Counted from the first letter of the stretch, positions 33,371 to 43,663 are shown. The stretch is DNA of 64,000 nucleotides from Aequitasia blattaphilus (GCF_024721305.1 NZ_JAMXOD010000013.1:1-64000); one strand, 5' to 3'. The notes: generated by a model from the sequence alone, not told the origin. Numbers and translations are program-made.

Positions 33371-34384
33371 ATGAATAAGAATGAGTGTACCCTTTGTGGT
33401 GGAAAAGTAGGAAGAGACGGAAAATGTGTAGAATGTGGATTTACAAACCGAGAGAATTCAAAGGCAGTACAGCAGCCAGTGCGACAACCAGTACAGCAGC
33501 CAGTACGACAACCAGTACAGCAACGGATGCAGCAGCCTGCCCAACCGTACCAATATTCTCAATCAACAAATAGAAAACCAGCAAAGAAGAAAAATTATTT
33601 CAGAGGATTTATTGCGATTGTTGCGATTATCGTGAGTATATCCAAGTTCATTCCAGGAATTATAAGAAATTACCAAGATAAAAAATTTGAGAAGGTGTAT
33701 GAATCTATTAACGACTCTACTTATGAGGAGTATGATCCATATATGAATCGTCAGGATATCCCTGTTGGTGATGGTAAAGAGGTAGAATATGAATTGGCTC
33801 CCGGAATGTACACAGTTGGAGTCCATTTGGAAGAAGGACAGTATCGAGTGGATGAGCTGCCGGAGGGTGGAAGTATCAGCGTAACCGATCGGGAAAATGG
33901 CATATTTCTGTACGAGAGCACCTATACGGAGACCACCATACGGGATGATATCCGGTTGTTTAAGGGGGCGAAATTGGAAATTTACGGAAAAGAGCCGATT
34001 ACATTTAAATCAGATGATGTGAAAGAGGATGGAATTCACGGAATAGAGAACCCTTTAACAGAAGAAGTGCTTTTGACAGTCACAGAGGATGGAGTGACCG
34101 CTGGAAAAGACTTTGAACCAGGAGTCTATGACATTGTTATGGAAGGGGAAGGAAGAGACGGAGTATTTGGTATTTATTCATCCGAGGGTATGGAAGCTGA
34201 ATCTTTGATCCAGTCCTTTTATTTTTACGAGTTGGAGAATGGAGAAAAGGATCGGTTTAATAATTATATCTTTCCGGAAGGGTACACAATTGTAACAGAT
34301 GAAGGCCGAGAAACCCAAGTAAGACTTGTTCCCAGTAAAGTGATTCAATCCACAGACTATGGAGCAGATGCGAAAGGATATTAA
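33371..34384 (+). CDS. Zinc-ribbon membrane protein with Q/P-rich repeats, unknown function
   Basis: 337 residues. The N-terminus is a zinc ribbon with two CxxC pairs (CTLCGG, then CVECGF). It is followed by a Q/P/V/R repeat encoded by a 24-base tandem DNA repeat (33465-33535), a basic stretch (RKPAKKK), one membrane helix (about 75-95) and an extracellular part of about 230 residues. That part contains two similar beta-rich modules ([20 protein letters not shown] and [15 protein letters not shown]). I recognise no named family. Its place between aspS and gatC, 10 bases after one and 3 before the other, is unexpected for a tRNA-amidation operon. Confidence 0.75.
   Translation: MNKNECTLCGGKVGRDGKCVECGFTNRENSKAVQQPVRQPVQQPVRQPVQQRMQQPAQPYQYSQSTNRKPAKKKNYFRGFIAIVAIIVSISKFIPGIIRNYQDKKFEKVYESINDSTYEEYDPYMNRQDIPVGDGKEVEYELAPGMYTVGVHLEEGQYRVDELPEGGSISVTDRENGIFLYESTYTETTIRDDIRLFKGAKLEIYGKEPITFKSDDVKEDGIHGIENPLTEEVLLTVTEDGVTAGKDFEPGVYDIVMEGEGRDGVFGIYSSEGMEAESLIQSFYFYELENGEKDRFNNYIFPEGYTIVTDEGRETQVRLVPSKVIQSTDYGADAKGY
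33465..33535 (+). repeat. 24-base tandem repeat inside a coding region
   Basis: Units at 33465-33488 and 33489-33512 differ at one base, and a degraded third unit begins at 33513. It encodes alternating QQPV/RQPV. Such repeats can vary in copy number between strains. Confidence 0.8.
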
Positions 34385-34386
34385 AG

Positions 34387-34686
34387 ATGACAGAAAAGAT
34401 AACCGATGAAACAATGGACTATGTAAGTATACTTGCAAAACTTTCTCTTTCTGAAGAAGAAAGAGAAGAAGCAAAAAAAGATATGGAGAAAATGCTGAAT
34501 TATATAGATGTTTTGCAAGAGTTGGATACAGAAGGGATTGAGCCTTCTGCCCATGTCTTTCCTATTTACAATGTAATGAGAGAAGATGAATCTTTTGAAA
34601 AAGATACCTCAGAGCTTTTGAAAAATGCACCAAAAGAAAAAGATGGCTGCATTGTAGTTCCAAAAACAATCGGAACGGAGGCGTAG
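34387..34686 (+). CDS. gatC: Asp/Glu-tRNA amidotransferase subunit C
   Basis: 99 residues, the normal GatC length. [20 protein letters not shown] and [20 protein letters not shown] fit the family, as does MREDE. GatC clamps GatA and GatB together. AAAGGA lies eight bases before the start. It is followed after three bases by gatA. Confidence 0.92.
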   Translation: MTEKITDETMDYVSILAKLSLSEEEREEAKKDMEKMLNYIDVLQELDTEGIEPSAHVFPIYNVMREDESFEKDTSELLKNAPKEKDGCIVVPKTIGTEA

Positions 34687-34689
34687 ACA

Positions 34690-36135
34690 ATGGAAATTAT
34701 TAAGTTATCAGCACTGGAAATAGGAGAAAAGATTCAAAAACGAGAAGTCTCTGTTCCGGAGGTGGTAAAAGCCTTTTACCATCAAATTGAACAGAAGGAA
34801 AAAGATATAAATGCTTTTATTACGTTGGATGAAGAACAGGCAATGAAAAGAGCAGCACAAGTGCAGGAAGGTATTGAAAAAGGGATATATACCCATCCGC
34901 TGGCAGGAGTACCGGCGGGAATAAAGGACAATATTTGCACAAAAGAATTTAAGACGACCTGTGGATCAAAAATGCTGGAAAATTTTACCCCCTTTTATGA
35001 GGCAAATGTAATAGAGAGTCTCAAGAGTATAGGAGCCGTTCTGATTGGAAAGACAAATATGGATGAGTTCGCTATGGGCAGTACAACAGAGACCTCATAC
35101 TTTGGTGTGACGAAAAATCCACACAATACAGACCATGTGCCAGGAGGATCCTCTGGAGGTTCTTGTGCAGCAGTGGCAGCAAAAGAGTGTGCCTATTCCT
35201 TAGGGAGTGATACGGGTGGCTCCATTCGTCAACCCAGTTCATTTTGCGGAGTGGTAGGAATGAAGCCGACCTATGGAACAGTTTCCAGATATGGTCTGGT
35301 TGCTTATGGCTCTTCATTGGATCAGATTGGGCCTATTGGAACAAATGTGTCTGATGTAGCAGCAATTTTAGAGGTGATTGCCTCTTATGATAAGAAAGAC
35401 TCCACTTCAATTCAAAGAAAAGATTACCAATTTATGAAGGCCCTACATGAGGATGTAAAAGGAATGAGAATAGGAATCCCGAAAGGTTATGTGGGGGATG
35501 GATTAGATGATGAAGTAAAAGAAGCTCTTTACAATATGGCAAAAACCTATGAAAAGGCGGGAGCAAAGGTAGAGGAATTTGATTTGGATTTAGTAAAATA
35601 TGCGATTCCTACTTATTATACGGTTGCTTCAGCAGAAGCAAGTTCAAATCTGGCAAGATTTGATGGGGTGAAATATGGATACCGCACTGAAAAATCCAGT
35701 GGATTAGAAGGGATGTATAACCACACGAGAACAGAAGGGTTTGGGCAAGAGGTGAAGCGCAGAATCATGTTAGGATCATACGTCTTAAGCTCCGGTTATT
35801 ATGAAGCCTATTATTTGAAAGCATTAAAAGCAAAGGCTTTGATAAAAAAATCTTTTGATGAGGCTTTTTCAACATATGATATTATATTGGCTCCGGCAGC
35901 ACCAACAACTGCCCCGGCAATTGGAGAAAGCCTAAAAGATCCGTTGAAAATGTATCTTGGTGATATCTACACAATTTCTGCGAATCTGGCAGGACTCCCT
36001 GGAATATCAATGCCGGTTGGAAGGGACACCAAAGGACTGCCAATTGGAATTCAGTTGATTGGAAACTGTTTCGAAGAGTCAAAATTAATTCAAGCAGCAT
36101 ATACTTATGAAAGCCTTACAGGAGGTGGAAAATAG
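34690..36135 (+). CDS. gatA: Asp/Glu-tRNA amidotransferase subunit A (amidase)
   Basis: 481 residues. The amidase-signature Ser-cisSer-Lys triad lies in GIKDNICT (Lys) and PGGSSGGSCAAVAA with LGSDTGGSIRQPSSFCG (Ser, Ser). GatA releases ammonia from glutamine or asparagine for use by GatB. Paired with the AspRS2 upstream, its likely product is Asn-tRNA(Asn). Confidence 0.96.
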   Translation: MEIIKLSALEIGEKIQKREVSVPEVVKAFYHQIEQKEKDINAFITLDEEQAMKRAAQVQEGIEKGIYTHPLAGVPAGIKDNICTKEFKTTCGSKMLENFTPFYEANVIESLKSIGAVLIGKTNMDEFAMGSTTETSYFGVTKNPHNTDHVPGGSSGGSCAAVAAKECAYSLGSDTGGSIRQPSSFCGVVGMKPTYGTVSRYGLVAYGSSLDQIGPIGTNVSDVAAILEVIASYDKKDSTSIQRKDYQFMKALHEDVKGMRIGIPKGYVGDGLDDEVKEALYNMAKTYEKAGAKVEEFDLDLVKYAIPTYYTVASAEASSNLARFDGVKYGYRTEKSSGLEGMYNHTRTEGFGQEVKRRIMLGSYVLSSGYYEAYYLKALKAKALIKKSFDEAFSTYDIILAPAAPTTAPAIGESLKDPLKMYLGDIYTISANLAGLPGISMPVGRDTKGLPIGIQLIGNCFEESKLIQAAYTYESLTGGGK

Positions 36136-37566
36136 ATGAGGGATCAGTTTGAAACCGTAATCGGTCTTGAGGTACATGTAGAACTTGCAACAAGCTCAAA
36201 AATATTTTGTTCCTGCTCCACGAAGTTTGGACAAAAGGTGAATACACAAGTGTGTCCGGTGTGTATGGGTATGCCGGGAGCACTACCGGTCTTAAATAAA
36301 AAAGTAGTGGACTACGCCATGGCAATTGGACTTGCAACGAATTGTGAAATTACAAAAAACAGCCGCTTCGACCGAAAAAATTATTTTTACCCGGATAATC
36401 CTCAAAATTATCAGATATCACAACTCTATTTTCCAATTGCCAGAAATGGATATATTGAAATTGAATTGGAAGATCAAAAGAAAAGAATTGGAATTCATGA
36501 AATGCATATGGAAGAGGATGCGGGAAAGTTGATCCATGATGAGTGGGAGGACGCCTCTTTAGTGGACTACAATAGAAGCGGTGTTCCTTTGGTGGAAATT
36601 GTATCAGAACCAGATCTTTCTTCTCCGGAAGAGGTGGTTGCATATCTGGAAACACTGCGAAGAACCATACAATATTTGGGAGCCTCGGATTGTAAACTCC
36701 AGGAAGGGTCTATGCGTGTAGATGTAAACCTTTCCGTTAAGAAGCTCGGCAGTAAAGAACTGGGGACCAGGACAGAGATGAAGAATTTGAACTCTTTTAA
36801 GGCAATTAAAAGAGCAATTATAGAAGAACGTAACCGGCAGATTGAAGTTTTAGAAGATGGAAAACAAGTTGTGCAAGAGACACGGCGTTGGGATGATAAC
36901 AAGGAAACATCCTATGCAATGCGTTCCAAGGAGGAAGCGCAAGACTATCGCTATTTTCCAGATCCGGATTTAGTACCACTGTTGATTTCAGATGAGTGGA
37001 TTGATCAAATACAAAAAAGTCAGCCGGAGCTAAGGGGAGATAAGAAAAAGCGTTATATAGAGGAATATAAATTGCCGGAATATGATGCAGATATTCTGAC
37101 CCAAAGCAAAAAAATGGCAGATATTTTTGAAGAGACACTTCAGTGGTGCAGGCAGCCGAAAAAGGTATCCAACTGGTTGATGGTTGAGACATTTCGTTTG
37201 TTAAAGGAAAACAATATGGAGCCAGAGGATATCCGCTTCTCACCGGAAAATCTTGGAAAGCTTATAAATCTTACCTTAGATGGGGGAATTAACAATACAG
37301 TTGCAAAAGAAGTATTTGAAGAAGTTTTTTATAAGAACATTGATCCGGAAGCGTATGTGCAGGAAAATGGATTAAAAGCCATTGATGATACGGAAGCCTT
37401 AAAAGAAGTGATACAAAAAATCCTTCAGGACAATCCAAAGTCGGTGGAGGATTTTAAAGGCGGAAAAGAAAAAGCATTTGGCTTTTTAGTAGGTCAAACA
37501 ATGAAAGTGATGAAAGGCAAGGCAAATCCAACACTGGTCAATCAAATCTTAAGAGAAATATTATAA
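36136..37566 (+). CDS. gatB: Asp/Glu-tRNA amidotransferase subunit B
   Basis: 476 residues, full length. FETVIGLEVHVELATSSKIF, the zinc-site CSC...CPVC, GMPGALPVLN, RKNYFYPDNPQNYQISQ and GRSGVPLVEI-like NRSGVPLVEIVSEPDL are all typical, and a YqeY-like tail occupies the last 150 residues. GatB phosphorylates the misacylated Asp or Glu on tRNA and transfers the ammonia. Its ATG follows the gatA stop directly, with GGAGGTGGA overlapping the end of gatA. Confidence 0.96.
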   Translation: MRDQFETVIGLEVHVELATSSKIFCSCSTKFGQKVNTQVCPVCMGMPGALPVLNKKVVDYAMAIGLATNCEITKNSRFDRKNYFYPDNPQNYQISQLYFPIARNGYIEIELEDQKKRIGIHEMHMEEDAGKLIHDEWEDASLVDYNRSGVPLVEIVSEPDLSSPEEVVAYLETLRRTIQYLGASDCKLQEGSMRVDVNLSVKKLGSKELGTRTEMKNLNSFKAIKRAIIEERNRQIEVLEDGKQVVQETRRWDDNKETSYAMRSKEEAQDYRYFPDPDLVPLLISDEWIDQIQKSQPELRGDKKKRYIEEYKLPEYDADILTQSKKMADIFEETLQWCRQPKKVSNWLMVETFRLLKENNMEPEDIRFSPENLGKLINLTLDGGINNTVAKEVFEEVFYKNIDPEAYVQENGLKAIDDTEALKEVIQKILQDNPKSVEDFKGGKEKAFGFLVGQTMKVMKGKANPTLVNQILREIL

Positions 37567-37617
37567 TTTTTGTGTTATTATATTTAAGACAAATAGATGA
37601 TTATCAGGAGAATGCAG

Positions 37618-38322
37618 ATGAGTGAATTTGTGAAATTATCAGAGGTTAGGAAGATATATAAGGTTGGTGAGGTTGAAATACCAGCAGCAGACGGCATTGA
37701 TTTTGAGATTAAAAAGGGAGAGTTTGCGGTCGTGGTAGGTGCCAGTGGTGCAGGAAAAACCACAGTATTAAATATACTTGGTGGTATGGATACGGCAACA
37801 AGTGGACAGGTTATGGTCGATGGCAATGATGTGGCAAAGTATACCCAGCATCAGCTAACGACCTATCGGAGAGATGATATTGGATTTGTGTTTCAATTCT
37901 ATAACCTGATTCCAAACCTTACTGCCTTGGAAAATGTGGAGCTTGCTCTTCAAATATCGAAAAATCCTAAAAGTGCTGAAGAGACGCTCATTCAAGTTGG
38001 ACTGGAGCAGAGGATGGGAAATTTCCCGGCTCAGCTATCCGGTGGAGAGCAGCAAAGAGTATCGATTGCCCGGGCTTTGGCAAAAAATCCGAAGCTTTTA
38101 TTATGTGATGAACCAACGGGGGCACTGGATTACCAGACTGGTAAAGCAATATTGAAGCTATTACAGGATACTTGCCGGGAACAAGGGATGACCGTTGTAT
38201 TAATTACACACAATTCAGCAATTGCGCCTATGGCAGATCGAATTATAAAGATAAAAAATGGAAAGGTATCTTCTACAATTTTAAATGACACTCCAACACC
38301 TGTTGAAGAAATTGAATGGTAG
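37618..38322 (+). CDS. MacB/LolD-type ABC transporter ATP-binding protein
   Basis: 234 residues. Walker A is GASGAGKTT, the signature [19 protein letters not shown] and Walker [13 protein letters not shown], with the H-loop [25 protein letters not shown] is the usual form of the MacB/LolD class that works with FtsX-like permeases, and such a permease is encoded next. Start ATG 37618 has AGGAG nine bases upstream; upstream in-frame ATGs are worse spaced. Confidence 0.93.
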   Translation: MSEFVKLSEVRKIYKVGEVEIPAADGIDFEIKKGEFAVVVGASGAGKTTVLNILGGMDTATSGQVMVDGNDVAKYTQHQLTTYRRDDIGFVFQFYNLIPNLTALENVELALQISKNPKSAEETLIQVGLEQRMGNFPAQLSGGEQQRVSIARALAKNPKLLLCDEPTGALDYQTGKAILKLLQDTCREQGMTVVLITHNSAIAPMADRIIKIKNGKVSSTILNDTPTPVEEIEW

Positions 38323-38331
38323 GTGAGTCAT

Positions 38332-41300
38332 ATGAAAACAAAAGCAAGTAGAAAAAACTTTTTTATGGCAATAAAGAAAAGCCCGGGTAGATTTTTATCT
38401 ATCCTTTTTATCGTGGCTTTAGGAACCTCCTTCTTCTCAGGTGTGCGTGCCAGTGAACCGGATATGCGTGTCACAGCAGATACGTATTATGATCGAAGCG
38501 ATTTAGGGGATATTAAGGCCTATAGTACATATGGGGTTACAGAAGATGAAGTAAAGAAATTTAGTGAAATTGAAGGGATAAAAGAGGCCGAGGGCCGTTA
38601 TGCCATGGATTTTCTATCCTCAAAAGGTGATAAGCAGTATGTTCTCCATATCTTTTCTTTGCTTCCAACGATGAATCAGATTGAAGTCAAGGAGGGAAAG
38701 CTTCCTCAAAAGGAGGGAGAATGTCTTGTTGACAGCAGTATGAATTACAAAATTGGAGATAAGATACACTTAAGTTTAGAAGGAAAAGAAAAAGTCTTGG
38801 ATTCTTTAAAAACAGATGAGCTTACTGTGGTAGGAGTAGGAGATTCTCCAGAGTATATTTCCTTTAACCGAGGGAATACTACGATCGGAACAGGTGTCAT
38901 ACAAGGTTTTTGTGTGGTTGCCCAAGAGACCTTCGATATGGAGGCTTTTACAGAGGTTTATCTGCAAGTTGAAGGTGCTAAGGATGAAATGGCATACACA
39001 GATGCTTATGATGATTTGATTGATGACAAAATTGATTCTCTGGAAAAAGATACAAAGGAATTTGGGAAAGAGCGCTATCAAGAGATTCAGGATGAAGCAA
39101 TTAAGACACTTGAAAAGGAAGAAAAGAAGGCAAATAAGGAGATTGCAAAAGCGAGAACGGAGCTTGAGGATGGAGCAAAGGCTCTGGCAGATGGGAAAAA
39201 GGAAATCGAAGATGGTGAAGCCGCATTAAACGCTGCAAAAGCTGAATTGGCAGCGAAAGAAGCAGAATTAAATGACGGAATCAATCAGTATAATGACGGA
39301 CGAAATGCTCTTAATGAAGGAATAGCAGAGTACGAAAGAGGACGGGAAGAGTATGAAGCCACTAGACAGGCATCCGAACCATTACTCGCTCAAGGAGAAG
39401 TAGAGCTTCGTGCAGCGCGGGATGAGCTGGATCGTCTGTGGAATACTTATCAACAGTTAGTGGATGCCGGACAAACCCAGGAAGCAGAAGTACTAAAAGG
39501 TGAAGCCGAAAAGGGAGAGGAATCCTATCAAATTGAGGCAGAGAAAATCAATCAAGGAAGAAAGCAGCTTGAGGATGCCAATCTCGCCTTAGAGGCGGCA
39601 GCAGCTGAGATACAGGACAATGCTGCGATGCTGAATGAGACAAGCCTTATTTTAGAGGATGGAAAGGCGCAGCTGGAAGCAGGAAAGGTGGAGCTGGGAA
39701 CACAGGAAAAAGTGCTGCAGGATGCCAAAGCTACTTTGGAGGAAAAGGAAAAAGAATTACTGGATGGAACGGAGAAGCTGGAGAAAGAAGAAAAAAAGGC
39801 AAAGAATGAGATTAAGAAAGCCAAAAAAGAGATTGAAGATTTAAAGGAGCCAAAGTGGTACGTTGAAGACAGAAGTGTTTTTCCAGATTATACAGGATAT
39901 GGAGACAATGCAATCCGAATCGGAAAAATTGGACGGGTATTTCCAGCAATTTTCTTTTTAGTAGCAGCATTAGTAAGTTTGACAACAATGACACGATTAG
40001 TAGAGGAAGAGAGAACTCAAATCGGTACATTTAAAGCATTGGGGTACTCCAGAGGAGCAATTGCTTTTAAGTATATCGGGTATGCTCTCCTTGCAACAGT
40101 GTCTGGAAGTATATTTGGAGTTCTAATAGGAGAGAAGATATTCCCATATATTATCATTCATGCCTATAAGATGATGTACCAGACTTTACCGGATGTAATT
40201 GTACCTTACAATTTGTATTTGGGAGTCTATGCTACAGTGATTGCGGTATTTAGTACTCTTTTAGCTACAGGGTTTTCCTGCTACAAGGAGCTCAGAGAAA
40301 AGCCAGCAATTCTGATGCGTCCTCCGGCACCCAAAAAAGGAACACGTGTGTTTTTGGAAAGAGTAACGTTTATATGGAAACGATTAAATTTCACGTGGAA
40401 GTCTACAATCCGTAATCTCCTTCGCTACAAAAAGCGGTTTTTTATGACAGTTTTTGGTATTGGTGCATGTATGGCTCTTTTGATGACGGGGTTTGGACTG
40501 CGGGATTCCATATTTGATATTACAAAGATTCAATACTCCGATATACAGCTGTTTGACGGTCAAGGTATTTATAAAGATGATACGACGAAAGAAGAGAGAG
40601 ATGAGCTTCATGATTTAATGAAGGAAGAAGGAAACATTAAGGAGTCAATGGATGCTTATCTTAAGAATATTGAATTGAAAAATGGAAAAGAGAAATGGGA
40701 AACCTATTTGTTTGTTCCGGAAAATCTGGAAGAAATCACCCATTATGTCCATTTTCGCAACCGTGTGACTCACAAGGAATACCAGCTAGATAAGGACACT
40801 GTGATTTTAACAGAAAAGGCAGCAAAGGAGTTGGGCGTCCAGGTAGGGGACACCGTAACTATAAAAGGTGTAGACGGCGAGCTTAAGGTGGGTAACATTG
40901 CAGAAAATTATCTGGGTCACTATATCTACTGCTCACCGACCTTGTACCAAAAGCTTTACAACGAGGAACCAACGTATAATACACTTCTCTTCACGGCAAA
41001 GACGAAGGATGTAAAGGATATTGAAAAGACAGGGCAAAGACTGTTAGAGGAGGATCCACTTTTAAGCATCCGTTATACCAAGGATATGGGAAAAGAGATG
41101 GACCATATGCTAGAATCTTTGGACTTGGTAATTGTGGTACTGATAACAGCGGCTGCACTTTTGGCCTTTGTAGTTCTTTATAACCTCAATACGATTAATA
41201 TTTCGGAGAGACGAAGAGAGCTTGCAACTATTAAAGTACTTGGATTTTATGATATGGAAGTTGGCGCCTATGTTTACCGGGAGAATATTATTTTAACCAT

Positions 41301-41520
41301 AGTTGGAATTTTGGCGGGCATAGGAATCGGTATTTTTCTCCATCAATACATTGTTCAAACGGCAGAGGTTGAATACGTAATGTTTGGCAGGAGAATGAAG
41401 GCAGCAAGTTATATCTATAGTATTTTATTTACTTTTGCATTTTCCTTTTTTGTCAATTTCGTAATGTTTTTCAAGCTTCGTAAGATTGACATGGTTGAAT
41501 CACTTAAGAGTAATGAATAA
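38332..41520 (+). CDS. FtsX-like ABC transporter permease with long coiled coil
   Basis: 1062 residues. A membrane helix near the N-terminus (RFLSILFIVALGTSFFSGVR) is followed by an extracellular part with a coiled coil of about 280 residues (roughly 240-520) rich in E, K and A and containing repeated EDG/ALNA units. Two FtsX permease blocks follow: VFPAIFFLVAALVSLTTMTR with FKALGYSRGAI, and VIVVLITAAALLAFVVLYNL with TIKVLGFYDMEV. This shape suits export or mechanotransmission rather than import. It could move peptides or lipids or control a cell-wall enzyme; nothing in the sequence fixes this. The start is ATG 38332 with AGGTG six bases ahead. Confidence 0.88.
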   Translation: MKTKASRKNFFMAIKKSPGRFLSILFIVALGTSFFSGVRASEPDMRVTADTYYDRSDLGDIKAYSTYGVTEDEVKKFSEIEGIKEAEGRYAMDFLSSKGDKQYVLHIFSLLPTMNQIEVKEGKLPQKEGECLVDSSMNYKIGDKIHLSLEGKEKVLDSLKTDELTVVGVGDSPEYISFNRGNTTIGTGVIQGFCVVAQETFDMEAFTEVYLQVEGAKDEMAYTDAYDDLIDDKIDSLEKDTKEFGKERYQEIQDEAIKTLEKEEKKANKEIAKARTELEDGAKALADGKKEIEDGEAALNAAKAELAAKEAELNDGINQYNDGRNALNEGIAEYERGREEYEATRQASEPLLAQGEVELRAARDELDRLWNTYQQLVDAGQTQEAEVLKGEAEKGEESYQIEAEKINQGRKQLEDANLALEAAAAEIQDNAAMLNETSLILEDGKAQLEAGKVELGTQEKVLQDAKATLEEKEKELLDGTEKLEKEEKKAKNEIKKAKKEIEDLKEPKWYVEDRSVFPDYTGYGDNAIRIGKIGRVFPAIFFLVAALVSLTTMTRLVEEERTQIGTFKALGYSRGAIAFKYIGYALLATVSGSIFGVLIGEKIFPYIIIHAYKMMYQTLPDVIVPYNLYLGVYATVIAVFSTLLATGFSCYKELREKPAILMRPPAPKKGTRVFLERVTFIWKRLNFTWKSTIRNLLRYKKRFFMTVFGIGACMALLMTGFGLRDSIFDITKIQYSDIQLFDGQGIYKDDTTKEERDELHDLMKEEGNIKESMDAYLKNIELKNGKEKWETYLFVPENLEEITHYVHFRNRVTHKEYQLDKDTVILTEKAAKELGVQVGDTVTIKGVDGELKVGNIAENYLGHYIYCSPTLYQKLYNEEPTYNTLLFTAKTKDVKDIEKTGQRLLEEDPLLSIRYTKDMGKEMDHMLESLDLVIVVLITAAALLAFVVLYNLNTINISERRRELATIKVLGFYDMEVGAYVYRENIILTIVGILAGIGIGIFLHQYIVQTAEVEYVMFGRRMKAASYIYSILFTFAFSFFVNFVMFFKLRKIDMVESLKSNE

Positions 41521-41524
41521 ATTG

Positions 41525-41551
41525 TTAGCACTCGATTTCAAAGAGTGCTAA
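41525..41551. promoter_or_regulatory. CIRCE element (HrcA operator) before htpG
   Basis: TTAGCACTC, nine bases, GAGTGCTAA is a perfect CIRCE inverted repeat. It lies immediately upstream of the htpG -35. The hairpin plus following TTTTTT may also terminate the upstream ABC transporter transcript. Confidence 0.95.
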
Positions 41552-41558
41552 TTTTTTG

Positions 41559-41587
41559 TTGACTTTTATCTATTCCCGTATTATTAT
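41559..41587 (+). promoter_or_regulatory. htpG promoter
   Basis: TTGACT (41559-41564), 17 bases and TATTAT (41582-41587), directly downstream of the CIRCE element. HrcA bound there should block RNA polymerase. Confidence 0.75.
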
Positions 41588-41626
41588 ATGTTATAGCATA
41601 TATAAGAGATAGGAGTGGTATTAAAA

Positions 41627-43615
41627 ATGGGAACGAAAAAAGGTAGTCTAAAAATTAATAGCGAAAACATTTTTCCAATTATAAAAAAGTGGGTTTATTC
41701 TGATCATGATATTTTTGCCCGTGAGCTGATATCAAATGGTACAGATGCCATTACGAAATTAAAGAAATTAGATATGATGGGAGAATATTCTCTGCCAGAT
41801 GATTATAAAGGGAAAATTAAAGTTGAAGTAAATACGGAAGAAAAGAAATTAACTTTTACAGATAATGGATTGGGTATGACAGCAGAAGAAGTAGAAGAGT
41901 ATATTACTCAAATTGCTTTTTCAGGTGCAACACAATTCCTTGAAAAATATAAGGACAAGACAACTGAAGATGATATGATTGGTCATTTTGGATTAGGATT
42001 CTACTCTGCATTTATGGTGGCAGATGAAGTTCATATCGATAGTCTTTCCTATAAAGAGGGAGCAAAACCAGTACATTGGGTTAGTGATGGCGGTACGGAA
42101 TATGAAATGGAAGAAGGAACAAAGGCTGAAATCGGGACAACGATAACTCTGTACATCAGCGACGCAAGTATTGAATTTGCAAATGAGTTCCGTATGAGAG
42201 AAGTCATTGAGAAATATTGTTCTTTTATGCCTGTTGAAATCTTTTTAAATAAAGAGAATGCAGAAGTTGAGTACGAAACAATCGACGAAGCAGACTTAAA
42301 GGATGAAGATGTGGTTGTGGAGAGAATCCATGACGAAGAGAAGGATGAAGACCAGGTTAAAATAGAGAAAAGACCGGTCTCAATCAGTGATACAACACCT
42401 CTGTGGACCAAGCATCCAAATGAGTGTAGTGATGATGATTATAAGGATTTTTATCGAAAAGTTTTTATGGATTATAAAGAGCCACTGTTTTGGATTCATT
42501 TGAACATGGATTATCCCTTCAATTTAAAGGGAATCTTGTATTTCCCAAGAATTAATACAGAGTACGAGTCTTTAGACGGTACCATAAAGCTTTATAACAA
42601 TCAGGTATTTATTGCCGATAATATAAAAGAAGTAATCCCAGAGTACTTAATGGTATTAAAGGGAGTAATTGATTGCCCGGATCTTCCGTTAAATGTATCC
42701 AGAAGTGCATTGCAAAATGATGGATTTGTACAAAAGATTGCAGATTACATTTCAAAGAAGGTTGCTGATAAGCTTGCAGGAATGTGCAAAACAAAGAAGG
42801 CAGAGTATGAAGGATATTGGGATAACATTAGTCCATTTATCAAGTTTGGAAGCCTGAAAGATGAAAAGTTTGCAGATAAGATGAAAGATGCAATTCTGTA
42901 TAAAAATCTTGAAGGAAAGTATCAAACTCTGACAGAGGTAGTGGAAGCAAATGGCGGTGTTATAGTAGAAGAAAAGAAAGAGACTGAAGAGACTGAAGAC
43001 AGTGCAGAGGATATTAAGACCACAGTGTACTACGTAACAGACGAACAGCAGCAAGCACAGTATATCAATCTTTTCAAGAGCCAGGAAAAGGATGCTGTAG
43101 TCCTGACCCATCCAATCGATGCGTCTTTCATCACAATGGTGGAGCAAAAAAATAAGACGGTTCGTTTCCAAAGAATTGATGCCAGCATTACAGAGGATGC
43201 AAAAGAAGAAATCAAAGAGGACGAAAAAGAAGAATTTAAAAAAGTATCAGATAGCTTGATTGAAATCTTCCGTAAAGCAATTGGAAATGAGAAATTGGAT
43301 ATTCGTATTGAAAAAATCAAAGATGAAAATATTGCCTCTATGGTAACACTTTCAGAAGAAAATAGAAGAATGCAGGAAATGATGAAATCCTATGGAATGG
43401 ATCAAATGGATATGTCTGGTCAGGAAACACTGGTACTAAATGCAAACCATCCATTAGTGAAATTTGTAGTAGAGCATAAGAGAAGCAAAAGCGTTCCTGT
43501 AATCTGTAAGCAGCTCTATGACCTTGCAATGCTTTCACATAAGCCATTAAGTGCAAGTGAGATGACAGAATTTGTCAATAGAAGTAACGAAATAATGATG
43601 TTATTAACAAAATAA
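41627..43615 (+). CDS. htpG: Chaperone HtpG (Hsp90)
   Basis: 662 residues. GHKL ATP-binding motifs are FARELISNGTDAITKL (the usual NASDA is NGTDA), TDNGLGMT and GHFGLGFYSAFMVAD. The middle domain has FWIHLNMDYPFNLKGILYFP and LPLNVSRSALQND. A cytosolic ATP-dependent chaperone dimer. Start ATG 41627 has AGGAG 11 bases upstream; the GTG at 41615 overlaps that ribosome site. The perfect CIRCE site makes it a HrcA-regulated heat-shock gene, which is not the case in Bacillus subtilis. Confidence 0.96.
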   Translation: MGTKKGSLKINSENIFPIIKKWVYSDHDIFARELISNGTDAITKLKKLDMMGEYSLPDDYKGKIKVEVNTEEKKLTFTDNGLGMTAEEVEEYITQIAFSGATQFLEKYKDKTTEDDMIGHFGLGFYSAFMVADEVHIDSLSYKEGAKPVHWVSDGGTEYEMEEGTKAEIGTTITLYISDASIEFANEFRMREVIEKYCSFMPVEIFLNKENAEVEYETIDEADLKDEDVVVERIHDEEKDEDQVKIEKRPVSISDTTPLWTKHPNECSDDDYKDFYRKVFMDYKEPLFWIHLNMDYPFNLKGILYFPRINTEYESLDGTIKLYNNQVFIADNIKEVIPEYLMVLKGVIDCPDLPLNVSRSALQNDGFVQKIADYISKKVADKLAGMCKTKKAEYEGYWDNISPFIKFGSLKDEKFADKMKDAILYKNLEGKYQTLTEVVEANGGVIVEEKKETEETEDSAEDIKTTVYYVTDEQQQAQYINLFKSQEKDAVVLTHPIDASFITMVEQKNKTVRFQRIDASITEDAKEEIKEDEKEEFKKVSDSLIEIFRKAIGNEKLDIRIEKIKDENIASMVTLSEENRRMQEMMKSYGMDQMDMSGQETLVLNANHPLVKFVVEHKRSKSVPVICKQLYDLAMLSHKPLSASEMTEFVNRSNEIMMLLTK

Positions 43616-43628
43616 ATAGAAATTACAA

Positions 43629-43656
43629 TGAGGTTGCGGCAAGTGCCACAACCTCA
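43629..43656. terminator. Hairpin between htpG and a convergent gene
   Basis: TGAGGTTG and GGC pair with GCC and CAACCTCA (43629-43656), one internal mismatch. It lies 14 bases after htpG and 8 before the end of the minus-strand gene. T-tracts are poor. Confidence 0.65.
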
Positions 43657-43663
43657 ATTAGTA

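Noticed and set aside
33465-33535. CRISPR-like array
   Set aside because: The repeats are contiguous, without spacers, and lie in frame inside a gene.
39087-39844. Antisense and frame-shifted open frames over the coiled-coil region
   Set aside because: They are by-products of the biased E/K/A coding sequence of the permease and lack ribosome sites.
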